Source: Arcobacter arenosus (GTDB lineage: Bacteria > Campylobacterota > Campylobacteria > Campylobacterales > Arcobacteraceae). Taken from it: 64,000 nucleotides of DNA. The stretch lies in assembly GCF_005771535.1 (NCBI RefSeq), contig NZ_VANU01000002.1, forward strand, positions 1 to 64,000. The letters run 5' to 3'. The notes below the pieces were generated by a model. It was not told the origin of the DNA. It saw only the letters and a program-made list of their open reading frames with translations, and did not search any database. Positions 44,389 to 53,423 of this stretch are shown one piece after another; position 1 is the first letter of the stretch, and each line of letters opens with the position of its first letter. Made by a program: the position numbers and the translations under genes.

Positions 44389-46129
44389 CATTTAACACTT
44401 TCTGTAACTTAGTTTCTTGACCATCACTTACTTGTTTATGTACATTTATTATAGGTTTAACATGGGCTTCTCTTCCTAAAGAAAAACTTTGTTCATCAAC
44501 AATTACTTTATATGCTTTATTAAGTTGTAGAGCCCTTTTTGCAGTTGGCATTATCAAATAAGCAATATCCCTTTTTAATTTTTCAATCTCTTTTTCTTTT
44601 AACTTCCAATACTGTTTTTGATAAGCATGTGGATTTTCTAACTTTTCATCTAAATCTTTTTGAATATTTTCTTTATCTTCTTCCCAGCCTTTAACAAAAA
44701 ACTTTTCCATAATCTCTTTATTTTGTCTAAACTCATCCCCAGCATTATTTACTTTTAAATATTGCACATACTCAGTATCACCATTTTTTAGTAATCTATC
44801 TGTTATCCCCTCAAGCCCTTTTTGACTCCAATGATACCATCCATTTTGAAAACTATTACCCTCTAATTTTCTTTGAAAAACAAAGGTAGAATCAGCAATT
44901 GCTCCAATATTGTTATGACATCCCATACAAAATAGTGTTTCCTCATAACTTTGAGGTCTAAGCTCACCTTCTGCATCTTCAATGAAACCTTGATATTTCC
45001 ATCCTAAGGCATTATATATACCAACTTCAAAGTCCCCTAAAAATTGATCTAACCTATCTGGATTATCATTTTTTCCTTTTAGTTTTGAAAGACCTAGATT
45101 TTTAAGTTCACTATATGAATGCCACCTAACTTTTTTCCCGTATCTAAGCTCTTTCATACGTGGAGTCATAACTATTTTTTCATCTTTATCAATACCAATA
45201 TATCTAACTGTGTGTAGAAATTCTGTTTGAATTGGATAAAGACCTGGTGCTATCATCACTTTATTTTCTTCAAGAAGTTTTTTAGCCTTTCCAACATAAG
45301 TCATTGAGAAACCTGAAATTTTAAAAGTTTCATTATCATATTTTGGTTGGCTCCATTTAAATACAATTTTTTCTGCAATATCAAATTTTCCATTTTGGTT
45401 CATATCAAAACCATATTTGTTTTCATCTGTTGCATCAATTTTTACGTCAGCTTGTTTAATCAAAGATTCAACAATAGAAAGATTTAATTTATAAACCTCT
45501 TTATCAAACTTTCCATTTTCATTTACTCTAAAATCTTTACCAAGTCTAATAATCACATCATCAGTGCTTCCATTTGTAGGCCAAAATGTTCCTAGAAATG
45601 GTCTATATGCAAAAGACCTCCAAGCTGTATACTCACCATTTGGATTTTTATCAAAACCCTCATTATCAAAATTAAAATAACAATCAGGAATATACCCATC
45701 CCATTTAGAATTTTTATTATAATCCCAATTTTTAGGGATATTTTTTAGTTTTTCTTTTAATATAATTTTATTATTTTTAATATAATTGCTTTTATTTATA
45801 TAATCTAAAATCTCTTTATCACTAATTTTTGAAACCTCTTTTGTTCTATCTTTAAAAAGGTTTGTCCAAGGATTTTTTAAAGCAGGCCCTGGAAAATCGT
45901 AAGCTTCTTGTAAATCATCATCACCCATAGTATAGTTTGGTTCTTTATTTTTTGAATGACAGCTATAACATGGATTATGTAATAAGTTTTTATCATCTTT
46001 TGTTTTTGTATAACATTGAGAAGTAATATATGGTGAAGAATTTAATAGTTTGTTTTGTAATAAATCTACCTCAAGGGAAAAAAGATAGCTATTTAGTAGT
46101 ATTAAAATAATAAGTTGTTTTTTTAACAT
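44384..46129 (-). CDS. periplasmic di-heme c-type cytochrome-like protein
   Basis: The 581-residue protein has a signal peptide (about 1-19) and two c-type haem motifs, CYSCH (54-58) and CMGCH (about 400-404), far apart. Between them are EF-hand-like calcium loops (DMNQNGKFDIAE and DKNPNGEY). A large, mostly beta middle region and a helical, lysine-rich C-terminus follow. I do not recognise a named family. It lies 73 bases downstream of the PhoX-family gene on the same strand, with a terminator between them, so a functional link is possible but weak. Electron transfer or a calcium-dependent oxidase are options. Confidence 0.6.
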   Translation of the reverse strand: MLKKQLIILILLNSYLFSLEVDLLQNKLLNSSPYITSQCYTKTKDDKNLLHNPCYSCHSKNKEPNYTMGDDDLQEAYDFPGPALKNPWTNLFKDRTKEVSKISDKEILDYINKSNYIKNNKIILKEKLKNIPKNWDYNKNSKWDGYIPDCYFNFDNEGFDKNPNGEYTAWRSFAYRPFLGTFWPTNGSTDDVIIRLGKDFRVNENGKFDKEVYKLNLSIVESLIKQADVKIDATDENKYGFDMNQNGKFDIAEKIVFKWSQPKYDNETFKISGFSMTYVGKAKKLLEENKVMIAPGLYPIQTEFLHTVRYIGIDKDEKIVMTPRMKELRYGKKVRWHSYSELKNLGLSKLKGKNDNPDRLDQFLGDFEVGIYNALGWKYQGFIEDAEGELRPQSYEETLFCMGCHNNIGAIADSTFVFQRKLEGNSFQNGWYHWSQKGLEGITDRLLKNGDTEYVQYLKVNNAGDEFRQNKEIMEKFFVKGWEEDKENIQKDLDEKLENPHAYQKQYWKLKEKEIEKLKRDIAYLIMPTAKRALQLNKAYKVIVDEQSFSLGREAHVKPIINVHKQVSDGQETKLQKVLNE

Positions 46130-46164
46130 TTAGTTGTGCCTTAGTTTAAAATAGTTAGAAATAA

Positions 46165-46194
46165 AAAACCTAAGGGAAAATCCCCTTAGGTTTT
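46165..46194 (-). terminator. terminator after the PhoX-like gene
   Basis: On the minus strand a 12-base-pair stem (46183-46194 with 46165-46176) is followed by a T-run. It lies between the PhoX-family gene and the cytochrome gene. Confidence 0.75.
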
Positions 46195-46202
46195 AAATAT
46201 AT

Positions 46203-48026
46203 TTATTTAAATGCAGGGAATGGTCCAACTACACCAATCCAAGATTCAGTATCTGCTGCTGAATCTTTTTTGTCTTTATCAGATTCACCAAATGGATGTT
46301 GAATAACTGTAGTCATATAGGCATTTCCACCAATATTTGGATACCAAAATGGAGAAGTTGTTTCAGAACCATATGGAGAAGTTAAGATTCTAGTGATATC
46401 TTTAGTTTTAACATTATAAGCCCAGATATAATCAATTTGGTGAGCACCTGTATCTTCACCTATAATTAGGATATCTGAGTTATCAATAAATGTTAAGTTA
46501 TCTGGCTCTGCAATTTTATCAACTGCACATTTGTTTCCATCAAACTCACCACCTTCAGGATATGATTTCATCTCACCCATAACTTCACCAGACATTGAAG
46601 TTATTACCATTTTAGAATCAATTGCAAGACCTTTAGAGTCTTTTGCAATTCCAACAGGAAGTTTATAAACTCCACCACAACTATTTAATGGAAGTTTGAT
46701 GTCATTATTCCCACCAATATCATATTTATCATTTTTCTTACCTTTTTTTGCAAAATCTTCCATACCATATTGAATTCTTGACATTGCTAGATAAACATTT
46801 CCATTAGTTTTATCAAATGTGATTCCCTCTTTTTTTCTAAACTCAGTAGTTGCACCTCTTAAAGCAGCAAATCTTCTTGATTCTAATCTTGAAGCAATAA
46901 TTCCCATTCCAGGTTTAACTTTTAAGCACTCATGACCTGCAGTTGTATTGATTGATGTAAATCCACTTGGACATGTAGCACCATCTGGAGTAACAGAAGA
47001 GAATATATCTTCAAATGAAAGTCTTTTTTCAATAGCTTTTCTAATAGTTGCATCATCAGTTTTACCAAGATTTATCCAAGTAATATCAAAAGCACCACCA
47101 TTTTTATCACTTTTTTGAGATAATTTTGCAGAATATAATCTACCAGAACTTAAGTCCCTTGCTTCATCAGCAATAAACATAAATAAAGCTCCATTTGTAC
47201 CATCATCACTTAAATAAACTGTTTTTTCATCAGGCATAACATAAGCTAACTCGTGAGCAAATCTACCCATAGAATAATGTTTTACATATTCAGTATCACC
47301 CTTAGAGTTTGTAATTGTAACCTCAGGAGTCCATCCCCAGAAATATGGGTTAAGTGCTGCTTTACCCTCTTTAAAATATAAATCAAAGTTTTGATAATAC
47401 TCATCTTTTTGGACTTTTTTAGCATTTGGTTCATACTCTTCAGAACCTAAATGTGATCCCCAAGGAGTTTTCATACCTGCACAATGAACCCATCCACCTT
47501 CAAATTCAGCTTGAGAGATATGACTAGTTGCAACAGCTTTTAATCCTCCCTCTTGAGTTTTTTCCAATCTTGAGATATACATAGCTCCAGGTCCACACTC
47601 AAATTGAGTAATTGCAAAAAGTTTACCATCTTTTTCATGTAATGTTGTATGATCTGGACCTGAACCATCTTTACTAGTTTTACAAATAAATGGACTTCCA
47701 TCTTTATGATTTATAGCTTGTCCCATTTCATTTTTAACTTGCCCAAAAATCTCCATTGTTTTACCATCTAAACTTGGAAGTTTTTGTCCAGTTCTTGCAA
47801 TTGTATGCCATCCAATCTTATGAACGTCTCCATTTATAACAACTTCACTTGAAGTCATGATTTTTTTCTTTTCGGCATCCATTATAGGAGCAGCAACAGG
47901 TTTGAAATAAATATCATTATGTCCATCTTTATTTACTGAAGCCAATTCTGGCTGACTACAGGCTGTGAAAATTAAAGCAATAGCTGAACTTGCAACTAAA
48001 CTTTTAAGGGCATTTTTATGGTTCAT
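46203..48026 (-). CDS. PhoX-family (DUF839) lipoprotein
   Basis: The 607-residue protein has a lipoprotein signal (IFTAC, cysteine about 23) and a beta-propeller-like DUF839 body. Characteristic stretches are FAHELAYVMPDEKTVYLSDDGTNGALFMF, EPDNLTFIDNSDILIIGEDTGAHQ and the GAMYIS segment. DUF839 includes PhoX, a calcium/iron alkaline phosphatase. The usual Tat signal of PhoX is absent here and replaced by a lipobox. It shares a direction and terminator with the cytochrome-like gene. Phosphatase activity is inferred, not shown. Confidence 0.75.
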   Translation of the reverse strand: MNHKNALKSLVASSAIALIFTACSQPELASVNKDGHNDIYFKPVAAPIMDAEKKKIMTSSEVVINGDVHKIGWHTIARTGQKLPSLDGKTMEIFGQVKNEMGQAINHKDGSPFICKTSKDGSGPDHTTLHEKDGKLFAITQFECGPGAMYISRLEKTQEGGLKAVATSHISQAEFEGGWVHCAGMKTPWGSHLGSEEYEPNAKKVQKDEYYQNFDLYFKEGKAALNPYFWGWTPEVTITNSKGDTEYVKHYSMGRFAHELAYVMPDEKTVYLSDDGTNGALFMFIADEARDLSSGRLYSAKLSQKSDKNGGAFDITWINLGKTDDATIRKAIEKRLSFEDIFSSVTPDGATCPSGFTSINTTAGHECLKVKPGMGIIASRLESRRFAALRGATTEFRKKEGITFDKTNGNVYLAMSRIQYGMEDFAKKGKKNDKYDIGGNNDIKLPLNSCGGVYKLPVGIAKDSKGLAIDSKMVITSMSGEVMGEMKSYPEGGEFDGNKCAVDKIAEPDNLTFIDNSDILIIGEDTGAHQIDYIWAYNVKTKDITRILTSPYGSETTSPFWYPNIGGNAYMTTVIQHPFGESDKDKKDSAADTESWIGVVGPFPAFK

Positions 48027-48148
48027 TATTTTCCTTTATTATTAAATTTATTGAAATATTACTTTTTATGGGTTACTATAAGATTACAACTTTTAAATTA
48101 TTGTCTATTATTTAATTTTTATTAATCTTCCTTAGATAAGATTTCCCT

Positions 48149-49264
48149 ATGGGATTTTATATATTTATAACACTATTTATTAGTGTCATGTCAATACTTA
48201 CTTTACTAATATCAAGAAGATTAGTTCGAAAACTTCATTTTTCAAATAAATTGAAGTTAGTGATTAATATTTTTTTAGCAGTAAATCTTTTAGGTGTCAT
48301 AGGATATCTATTTGCAAGATACAATCCAACAATACCAAACTGGGCATATTTTTTACTATCAATTCCCATTGGAATAATCTTTTTATTGTTTGTAGCTACA
48401 GTTTTTTATGAAATATTTTCTAGAGTTTTAAAAGTAATTCCAGTTAATGAAAAAAGAAGAGATTTTTTCAAAAAAACTTTAGATATAGGTGCAATAAGTG
48501 TTGCAACTAGTGTAAATGCAAAGGCTATGCAAAATGCAAAGACGGTAGAGATTGAAAAGGTTAATGTAAAAATAAAAGGTTTAGCCAAACCAAAAAAAAT
48601 AGTTCAATTAAGTGATATTCATATAGGTGGATTAATAGATAAATATTTTATTTCTGATTTAGTCAAAAAAGTTAATCAGCTAGAGGCAGATGTAGTTGTA
48701 ATAACAGGAGACTTAGTTGACACAAGTTTAGATTTTGCAAAAGATGCTTTAGATGAACTGAAAAATTTAAAATCTAATTATGGAACATATTTTATAGTTG
48801 GTAACCATGAATATTTTCATAACGTAACAAATATTATTAAATATGTAAACACTTTAAATATAAAAACTTTAGAAAATGAAAATGTATATATAGGAAAAGA
48901 GGATGAAGGTTTTAATTTAGCTGGAGTTTACGATTTAATAGGTTTAAGGGTAAATGCCTATGTTCCAGATTTAAAAAAAGCTCTAGATGGAAGAATGATA
49001 AATAATCCAACAGTTTTACTTGCTCACCAACCAAAATTTATAGAGGAGGTAAAAGATGTGGATTTAGTTTTAAGTGGTCATACCCATGGAGGACAAATTT
49101 TTCCATTTAATTATCTTGTAAAACTTCAACAACCTTATGTAAAAGGTTTACATCAACACAATGAAAATACACAAATTTATGTAAATAAAGGAACAGGATT
49201 TTGGGGTCCTCCTATGAGGCTTGGTGCTAGTTCTGAAATAACTTTATTAAATCTAAGTTCTTGA
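48149..49264 (+). CDS. membrane metallophosphoesterase
   Basis: The 371-residue protein has three N-terminal membrane segments (about 4-22, 38-60, 72-93), then a calcineurin-like domain with full metal motifs: LSDIHIGG (D-x-H), VVITGDLVD (GDxxD), FIVGNHEYF (GNHE), LAHQPKF and LSGHTHGGQIF (GHTHGGQ). This matches the YkuE/YaeI-type membrane-bound phosphoesterases, some of which cleave lipid A precursors or UDP-sugars. Start choice at 48149 is uncertain as no strong ribosome binding site is visible. Confidence 0.85.
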   Translation: MGFYIFITLFISVMSILTLLISRRLVRKLHFSNKLKLVINIFLAVNLLGVIGYLFARYNPTIPNWAYFLLSIPIGIIFLLFVATVFYEIFSRVLKVIPVNEKRRDFFKKTLDIGAISVATSVNAKAMQNAKTVEIEKVNVKIKGLAKPKKIVQLSDIHIGGLIDKYFISDLVKKVNQLEADVVVITGDLVDTSLDFAKDALDELKNLKSNYGTYFIVGNHEYFHNVTNIIKYVNTLNIKTLENENVYIGKEDEGFNLAGVYDLIGLRVNAYVPDLKKALDGRMINNPTVLLAHQPKFIEEVKDVDLVLSGHTHGGQIFPFNYLVKLQQPYVKGLHQHNENTQIYVNKGTGFWGPPMRLGASSEITLLNLSS

Positions 49265-49281
49265 TATAAATTATAAAATAC

Positions 49282-49432
49282 AGTGGAAAGAGGTAGCTGG
49301 AATAATTTTTTTTAGTGGTATATAATTAGGGCTAAATAGTATGAATAAGAAAATCTAAAATCTGTTCAAATCTTTAAAATAAAATCTTATAAATTAAATT
49401 TTTCAATGGAGAAAACACTACCTCTTTCCACT
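49282..49432. repeat. 151-base element with 15-base inverted ends
   Basis: AGTGGAAAGAGGTAG (49282-49296) and its exact reverse complement (49418-49432) flank 121 bases of AT-rich sequence with no coding potential. Short T-runs follow the right end. It may be a MITE-like element, a small RNA or a long-range terminator. The rest of 49265-49460 holds only a small hairpin near 49443-49457. Confidence 0.45.
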
Positions 49433-49460
49433 ATTTTTTAAGAGAAGCTAAAAGCTTCCC

Positions 49461-49874
49461 TTATTGAATACTAATAACCTTTTTACTTCTACTTTCATCT
49501 AGTTTTGGAATAACTAATTCCAATACACCATCAACAGATTTTGCTTCTATATTTTCTACATCGGCATTATCTGGAAGGGTAAAACTTCTTGAAAACTTAC
49601 CAAATGAAGTTTCAACTTTATAATAATCTTCTTCTTTTACCTCTTCTTTTGTTTTTCTTTCACCAGAAATTGTTAAAACATTTTTTTCTAAATCTACTTT
49701 TATATCATCTTTTTTAACACCTGGCAAATCAACATCAATATAAAAAGAAGAATCCCCTTCTCTAGTATTAACCACAGGAATAAATCCACTTACTCCTTCG
49801 TTTGAAGGATAATTATAAAAACTTTTTTCTAATTCCCTCATTTGTCTAAAAGGGTCAAATCTTGTTAATAACAT
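49461..49874 (-). CDS. small heat shock protein Hsp20
   Basis: The 137-residue protein is an alpha-crystallin-type chaperone. The core runs from FIPVVNTREGDSSFYIDVDLPGVKKDDIKV to LELVIPK, with the C-terminal I-x-I/V-like motif at KKVISIQ. It prevents aggregation under heat. A CIRCE-like operator and a sigma-70 promoter upstream imply control by HrcA. A short hairpin follows its stop. Confidence 0.92.
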   Translation of the reverse strand: MLLTRFDPFRQMRELEKSFYNYPSNEGVSGFIPVVNTREGDSSFYIDVDLPGVKKDDIKVDLEKNVLTISGERKTKEEVKEEDYYKVETSFGKFSRSFTLPDNADVENIEAKSVDGVLELVIPKLDESRSKKVISIQ

Positions 49875-49930
49875 ATTAAACTCCTTTAAAAATGAATTTT
49901 TCTTGATATGCTTTTTATCAAGTTATTGGA

Positions 49931-49959
49931 ATATTAACATATTTTTTAGCACTTGTCAA
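49931..49959 (-). promoter_or_regulatory. hsp20 promoter overlapping CIRCE
   Basis: On the minus strand -35 TTGACA (49954-49959) and -10 TAATAT (49931-49936) are 17 bases apart. The -35 falls inside the CIRCE-like operator, so HrcA binding would block it. Confidence 0.7.
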
Positions 49960-49972
49960 GTTTAATTGCTAA
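49946..49972. promoter_or_regulatory. CIRCE-like HrcA operator 1
   Basis: TTAGCACTT-N9-AATTGCTAA has the exact 9-9-9 layout of CIRCE (TTAGCACTC-N9-GAGTGCTAA), with the core matched in both arms and three arm positions differing. Confidence 0.65.
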
Positions 49973-50043
49973 AAATTAAATATTAAATATTTGTACATGT
50001 TTAATAGTTTCGATAAAATCGTATTTTTACTGTATTTATTTTT

Positions 50044-50070
50044 TTAGCGTTTTAGATATTTTAGTGCTAA
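50044..50070. promoter_or_regulatory. CIRCE-like HrcA operator 2
   Basis: TTAGCGTTT-N9-TAGTGCTAA again has 9-9-9 layout and the TTAGC/GCTAA ends. It lies about 100 bases from operator 1, just after the stop of the kinase gene at 50088. It is weaker than operator 1. Confidence 0.4.
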
Positions 50071-50087
50071 ATTTAGAGTTTTTGTTC

Positions 50088-52139
50088 TTAAAGTGGTATC
50101 TTAATTGTGAATTTTACACCCTTATCTAACTCACTTTGACAATCTATAGAGCCTTTTAAATTTGTTGTAACAAGGTTATATATTATATTCAATCCTAAAC
50201 CTGAACTACCCTCTTGCCTATTTGTTGTAAAAAAAGGCTCATATATTTTTAAAAGATTTTCTTGTTTAATCCCTATTCCATTATCTGAATACCTAAAGTT
50301 TAAATTATTATCAATTTTTTCTATTTTAAAATCTATCTTTCCACTATTCCTATTTTTAAAACCATGGTTTAAGGAATTAACAACTAAATTAGTAATAATT
50401 TGTGCAAAAAATCCTGGATAAGAGATAATCTCTAAATCTTCATCGCAATCAATATTAATATCAATTTTTTTATTTTGCATTAAAGAATCAATACTTATTA
50501 AAAGTCCTCTTATATATTCTTTTACTTTAAATAATCTTTTTTGTTCACTTGTTTGATCAACAGCAACTTGCTTAAAGTTTCTAATAATATCAGCTGTTCT
50601 ATTTAGATTTGAATTAATAACACTTACTAATTCTTTTGAGGTTTTTAAATAGTTTTCTAAATCCTCTTCGCTCATTTCACCTGATTGATATTTATTTAAA
50701 ATATTCTCAGCTAAAAACTCAAGATGGGAAGAACCAGTTAAACCAACTCCCACTGGAGTGCTTATCTCATGGGCAACTCCTGCAACTAAACTACCTAAAC
50801 CAGCTAGTTTTTCTGACTCAATAAGTTTATTTTGTGTTTCCCTTAAATTTTCAATTATTGTTTCTAGTTCATCATTAGATTCTTGCAAGTCAATATTTCT
50901 ATAATGTAATTGTTCTTCTAAATCTTTTTTCTCAGAAATATCCCTAACTGTTCCATAAATTACTAATTGAGAGTCTAGAACAATTTTAGATAAAATAATC
51001 TCAGTCCAAAATTCTTCATTATTAGGCTTCTTATGAATCCATTCAAATCTTGCACTGCCATTTTTATTAAACTCTTTTGAAACTTCTTTTAAAGCTTCTT
51101 TTGTAGTTAAACCATCTTTTTGATACTCAGGGGAAAAAGCATAAGGAGATTTCCCTATAATTTCACTTTTGTCCTTTAATCCAAAAATCTCTAAAAAGGC
51201 TTTATTACAATCTATATATTTCCCATCCTCAAAGGAAAGCATCGAAAGGCCATCTTTAGAATCATTAAATAAAGTCTCAAAAACCTCTTTTTGTTCTTTT
51301 AATTCTAATGTTCTTTCTTCGACCAATTGTTGAAGATTTTTATTTAATCCTTCTATCTCTTTTTCACTTTTTAGCAAAGCTTCCATTTCAAATAAAATAT
51401 GGTTTCTCATTTTTTCAAAATTTGATGATAACTCTTTTAATTCTTTTACACCACTTATCTCAATTTTTGTATTTAAGTTTCCTGCTAAAATCTCTTTTGT
51501 AGCATCGGATAGATTATCAATAGGTTTTAATACATTTTTTACAATTAAAATGATAATAAGTGATATTATAGATAAAACTATAAGTGAAATTATTAAAAAA
51601 CTTTGTCGAAATTTATTAAGTTCACTATATTTTTCATCTAAATTAATTCTATATCCAACAATCCAATCCCATGGTTCAAAACTCTTAAAGACAATCCATC
51701 TTTCATCATTTTTCCTATTTATTAGAAAATTCCCATTTTTTAGATTTAATATTTTTTTATACTCTTCTTGATTCTTATAAAGATTACTATTTTGAACATT
51801 ATATTTTCTATGTATAACTAAGTTTTTATTTTCATCTATAACAAAAGGGTATATATCTTTTTCATCTTTATCAAAAATCTCTTTTATAGCTTTTAAAGTC
51901 CCATCTTTAAAGGCCTTTTCATAGGATTCTACCATTTGAGTTTTTAAAAGTTTTTGGTATTTTTGCTCAATTAAATAAATTATATTGTCGATTTTTTCCT
52001 CATATAAAACAGTTTTTCTAGAGTCAATTTCTTTTTTTAAATCATTGTAAGATAAGTAAAATATGGCCCCTATACCTATAATTATTGATAAAAGAATTGA
52101 TACTAATAATTGTGTTTGTAAAGAGTTATTCTTAATCAT
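50088..52139 (-). CDS. sensor histidine kinase with PAS and HAMP
   Basis: The 683-residue kinase has membrane helices at about 9-28 and 176-200, a periplasmic Cache-like sensor between them (with PFVIDENKNLVIHRKYN), a HAMP (LKPIDNLSDATKEILAGNL), coiled coil, a PAS domain (about 290-405), a HisKA with LVAGVAHEISTPVGVGLTG (phosphorylated histidine) and a HATPase domain (YSDNGIGIKQENLLKIYEPFF, SSGLGLNIIYNLV). It overlaps the ABC-type binding protein gene by 4 bases (ATGA), so the binding protein and kinase are made together. No response regulator is adjacent. Confidence 0.93.
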   Translation of the reverse strand: MIKNNSLQTQLLVSILLSIIIGIGAIFYLSYNDLKKEIDSRKTVLYEEKIDNIIYLIEQKYQKLLKTQMVESYEKAFKDGTLKAIKEIFDKDEKDIYPFVIDENKNLVIHRKYNVQNSNLYKNQEEYKKILNLKNGNFLINRKNDERWIVFKSFEPWDWIVGYRINLDEKYSELNKFRQSFLIISLIVLSIISLIIILIVKNVLKPIDNLSDATKEILAGNLNTKIEISGVKELKELSSNFEKMRNHILFEMEALLKSEKEIEGLNKNLQQLVEERTLELKEQKEVFETLFNDSKDGLSMLSFEDGKYIDCNKAFLEIFGLKDKSEIIGKSPYAFSPEYQKDGLTTKEALKEVSKEFNKNGSARFEWIHKKPNNEEFWTEIILSKIVLDSQLVIYGTVRDISEKKDLEEQLHYRNIDLQESNDELETIIENLRETQNKLIESEKLAGLGSLVAGVAHEISTPVGVGLTGSSHLEFLAENILNKYQSGEMSEEDLENYLKTSKELVSVINSNLNRTADIIRNFKQVAVDQTSEQKRLFKVKEYIRGLLISIDSLMQNKKIDINIDCDEDLEIISYPGFFAQIITNLVVNSLNHGFKNRNSGKIDFKIEKIDNNLNFRYSDNGIGIKQENLLKIYEPFFTTNRQEGSSGLGLNIIYNLVTTNLKGSIDCQSELDKGVKFTIKIPL

Positions 52140-53101
52140 TGTACTATCTCTGCATAATCTATAAGCTCAAAAGGAAAAACAATATTAAGCTTTTTTGCTA
52201 AAGTTGTATTTATATAAATGTTTGCTTTTTTATTTACAACTATTGGTATATTTTTTATATTTTCGCCATTTAAAACTCTTAGTGCTGTATTTGCTGCCCA
52301 CTCACCCTGTTCTTCAGGCTTTGTTGTATAGCCTAAAACGGATAATTTCATAGTATCATAATCCCAAGTTACAACAGGAATCTTAATATGTTCTTTAACA
52401 AAGTTTTCAAGTTCTTTTTCATATCTTGTCCACTCCTTAATAGCTCCGCCATTTCCAATAAGAAGTATTCCTGCACTATTTTGTAAATCTTTGAAATTTT
52501 CTTTCCATTCATCTATGGTTTTTACAAATCTTGCATCTATTTTTTTATTTATTCTTTTCTCAAAAAACTCAACTTCTGTTACAGAGCTAAATGAGTCTCC
52601 CTTTAAATATGCGATTTTTTCTTTTTTTGAATATGATTTAAGAGTTTCAATCATCTCTAAAACAAGTTGGACTTCTTCCATTCCAGTTATATTATTAGGT
52701 AATTGTTCATACTTTTTTATTGTTCCATTAATTCCACAAAAGACAATTGGAATATTTGAGTTTCTAAAATGGGGTAAAATAACATATTTAATAGCATTAT
52801 CATCAGAAGTAATAATTACATCAGGTTTAAAATTTTCAATTTGATTTTTGATTTCTAAGGCAATTCTTATTTTATATTTCTCATCATTATTTCGCTTAGA
52901 GTCCATTTCAACTCTTTTAAATTCGATGGGAATCTTAGATTTAAAAAGTATTTTTCTAATACTTTTTTCAATCCCATCACTCCAATAAAGCCCAGAGTGA
53001 TAGGAATTTATATAAAAAACTTTTTTTGATGGAACAATTTTAGCATCCAGATATGAAAATATGCTAAATAATAAAAAGAAAAAAATAAATAACTTTTTCA
53101 T
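52136..53101 (-). CDS. ABC-type periplasmic substrate-binding protein
   Basis: The 321-residue protein has a signal peptide (1-20) and the ABC_sub_bind fold: FYINSYHSGLYWSDGIEKSIRKIL, KPDVIITSDDNAIKYVI, IPIVFCGINGTIKKYEQLP, and TTKPEEQGEWAANTALRVLNG. No permease or ATPase is nearby. Its coding sequence overlaps the following kinase gene by 4 bases, so it is likely the periplasmic sensor component of that kinase. The kinase at 59335 carries a fused version of this domain. Confidence 0.9.
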   Translation of the reverse strand: MKKLFIFFFLLFSIFSYLDAKIVPSKKVFYINSYHSGLYWSDGIEKSIRKILFKSKIPIEFKRVEMDSKRNNDEKYKIRIALEIKNQIENFKPDVIITSDDNAIKYVILPHFRNSNIPIVFCGINGTIKKYEQLPNNITGMEEVQLVLEMIETLKSYSKKEKIAYLKGDSFSSVTEVEFFEKRINKKIDARFVKTIDEWKENFKDLQNSAGILLIGNGGAIKEWTRYEKELENFVKEHIKIPVVTWDYDTMKLSVLGYTTKPEEQGEWAANTALRVLNGENIKNIPIVVNKKANIYINTTLAKKLNIVFPFELIDYAEIVQ

Positions 53102-53156
53102 AATAGTCTCTTTTTCTTTTCATTATAACATAAAGTTTTTCATTTACATACAAGTG

Positions 53157-53252
53157 CTAGGTTATTGTTACAAATGTAGTTGCTATTGTCAAAAAGTAAA
53201 TTATAATAACAATAACATAATCTTTTTTATTTGTATTAATTTCTGTTTTCAT
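53157..53252 (-). CDS. 31-residue single-pass membrane microprotein
   Basis: On the minus strand an ATG at 53252 starts a 31-residue frame (MKTEINTNKKDYV..., ending ...TTFVTIT) with one hydrophobic segment from about residue 12 to 31 (VIVIIIYFLTIATTFVTIT). It has an AGGAGAT Shine-Dalgarno 6 bases upstream. It is 171 bases downstream of typA, past the typA terminator. I do not recognise a family; small single-pass proteins often stabilise membrane complexes. Its ribosome binding site lies in a set of competing hairpins. Confidence 0.5.
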   Translation of the reverse strand: MKTEINTNKKDYVIVIIIYFLTIATTFVTIT

Positions 53253-53258
53253 TTTTTT

Positions 53259-53293
53259 ATCTCCTTCATATAGGAGATAAAAAATCTCCTATA
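53259..53293 (-). promoter_or_regulatory. switchable hairpin over a ribosome binding site
   Basis: On the minus strand the sequence holds TATAGGAGAT (53284-53293), ATCTCCTATA (53269-53278) and the ribosome binding site AGGAGAT (53259-53265). The central ATCTCCT can pair with the first element (10 pairs, sparing the ribosome binding site) or with the ribosome binding site (about 8 pairs with a 6-base loop). The plus strand reads as a terminator-like hairpin followed by a T-run (53269-53301). This looks like a translational switch; no ligand is known. Confidence 0.45.
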
Positions 53294-53364
53294 TTTTTTT
53301 TATTCTAATTAATCTCTTCGAGACATCATCGCAATTCAATCTTTTCCTTTTTTTAAAATTTGCA

Positions 53365-53399
53365 TAAAAAAAGGGGAAGAGCCAAAAGCTCTCCCCCTT
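53365..53399 (-). terminator. typA terminator
   Basis: On the minus strand a 12-base-pair stem with one mismatch (53388-53399 with 53371-53382) is followed by a T-run (plus-strand A-run 53365-53372). Confidence 0.85.
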
Positions 53400-53423
53400 G
53401 TAGGTTTCTTATAAAGATATCTG

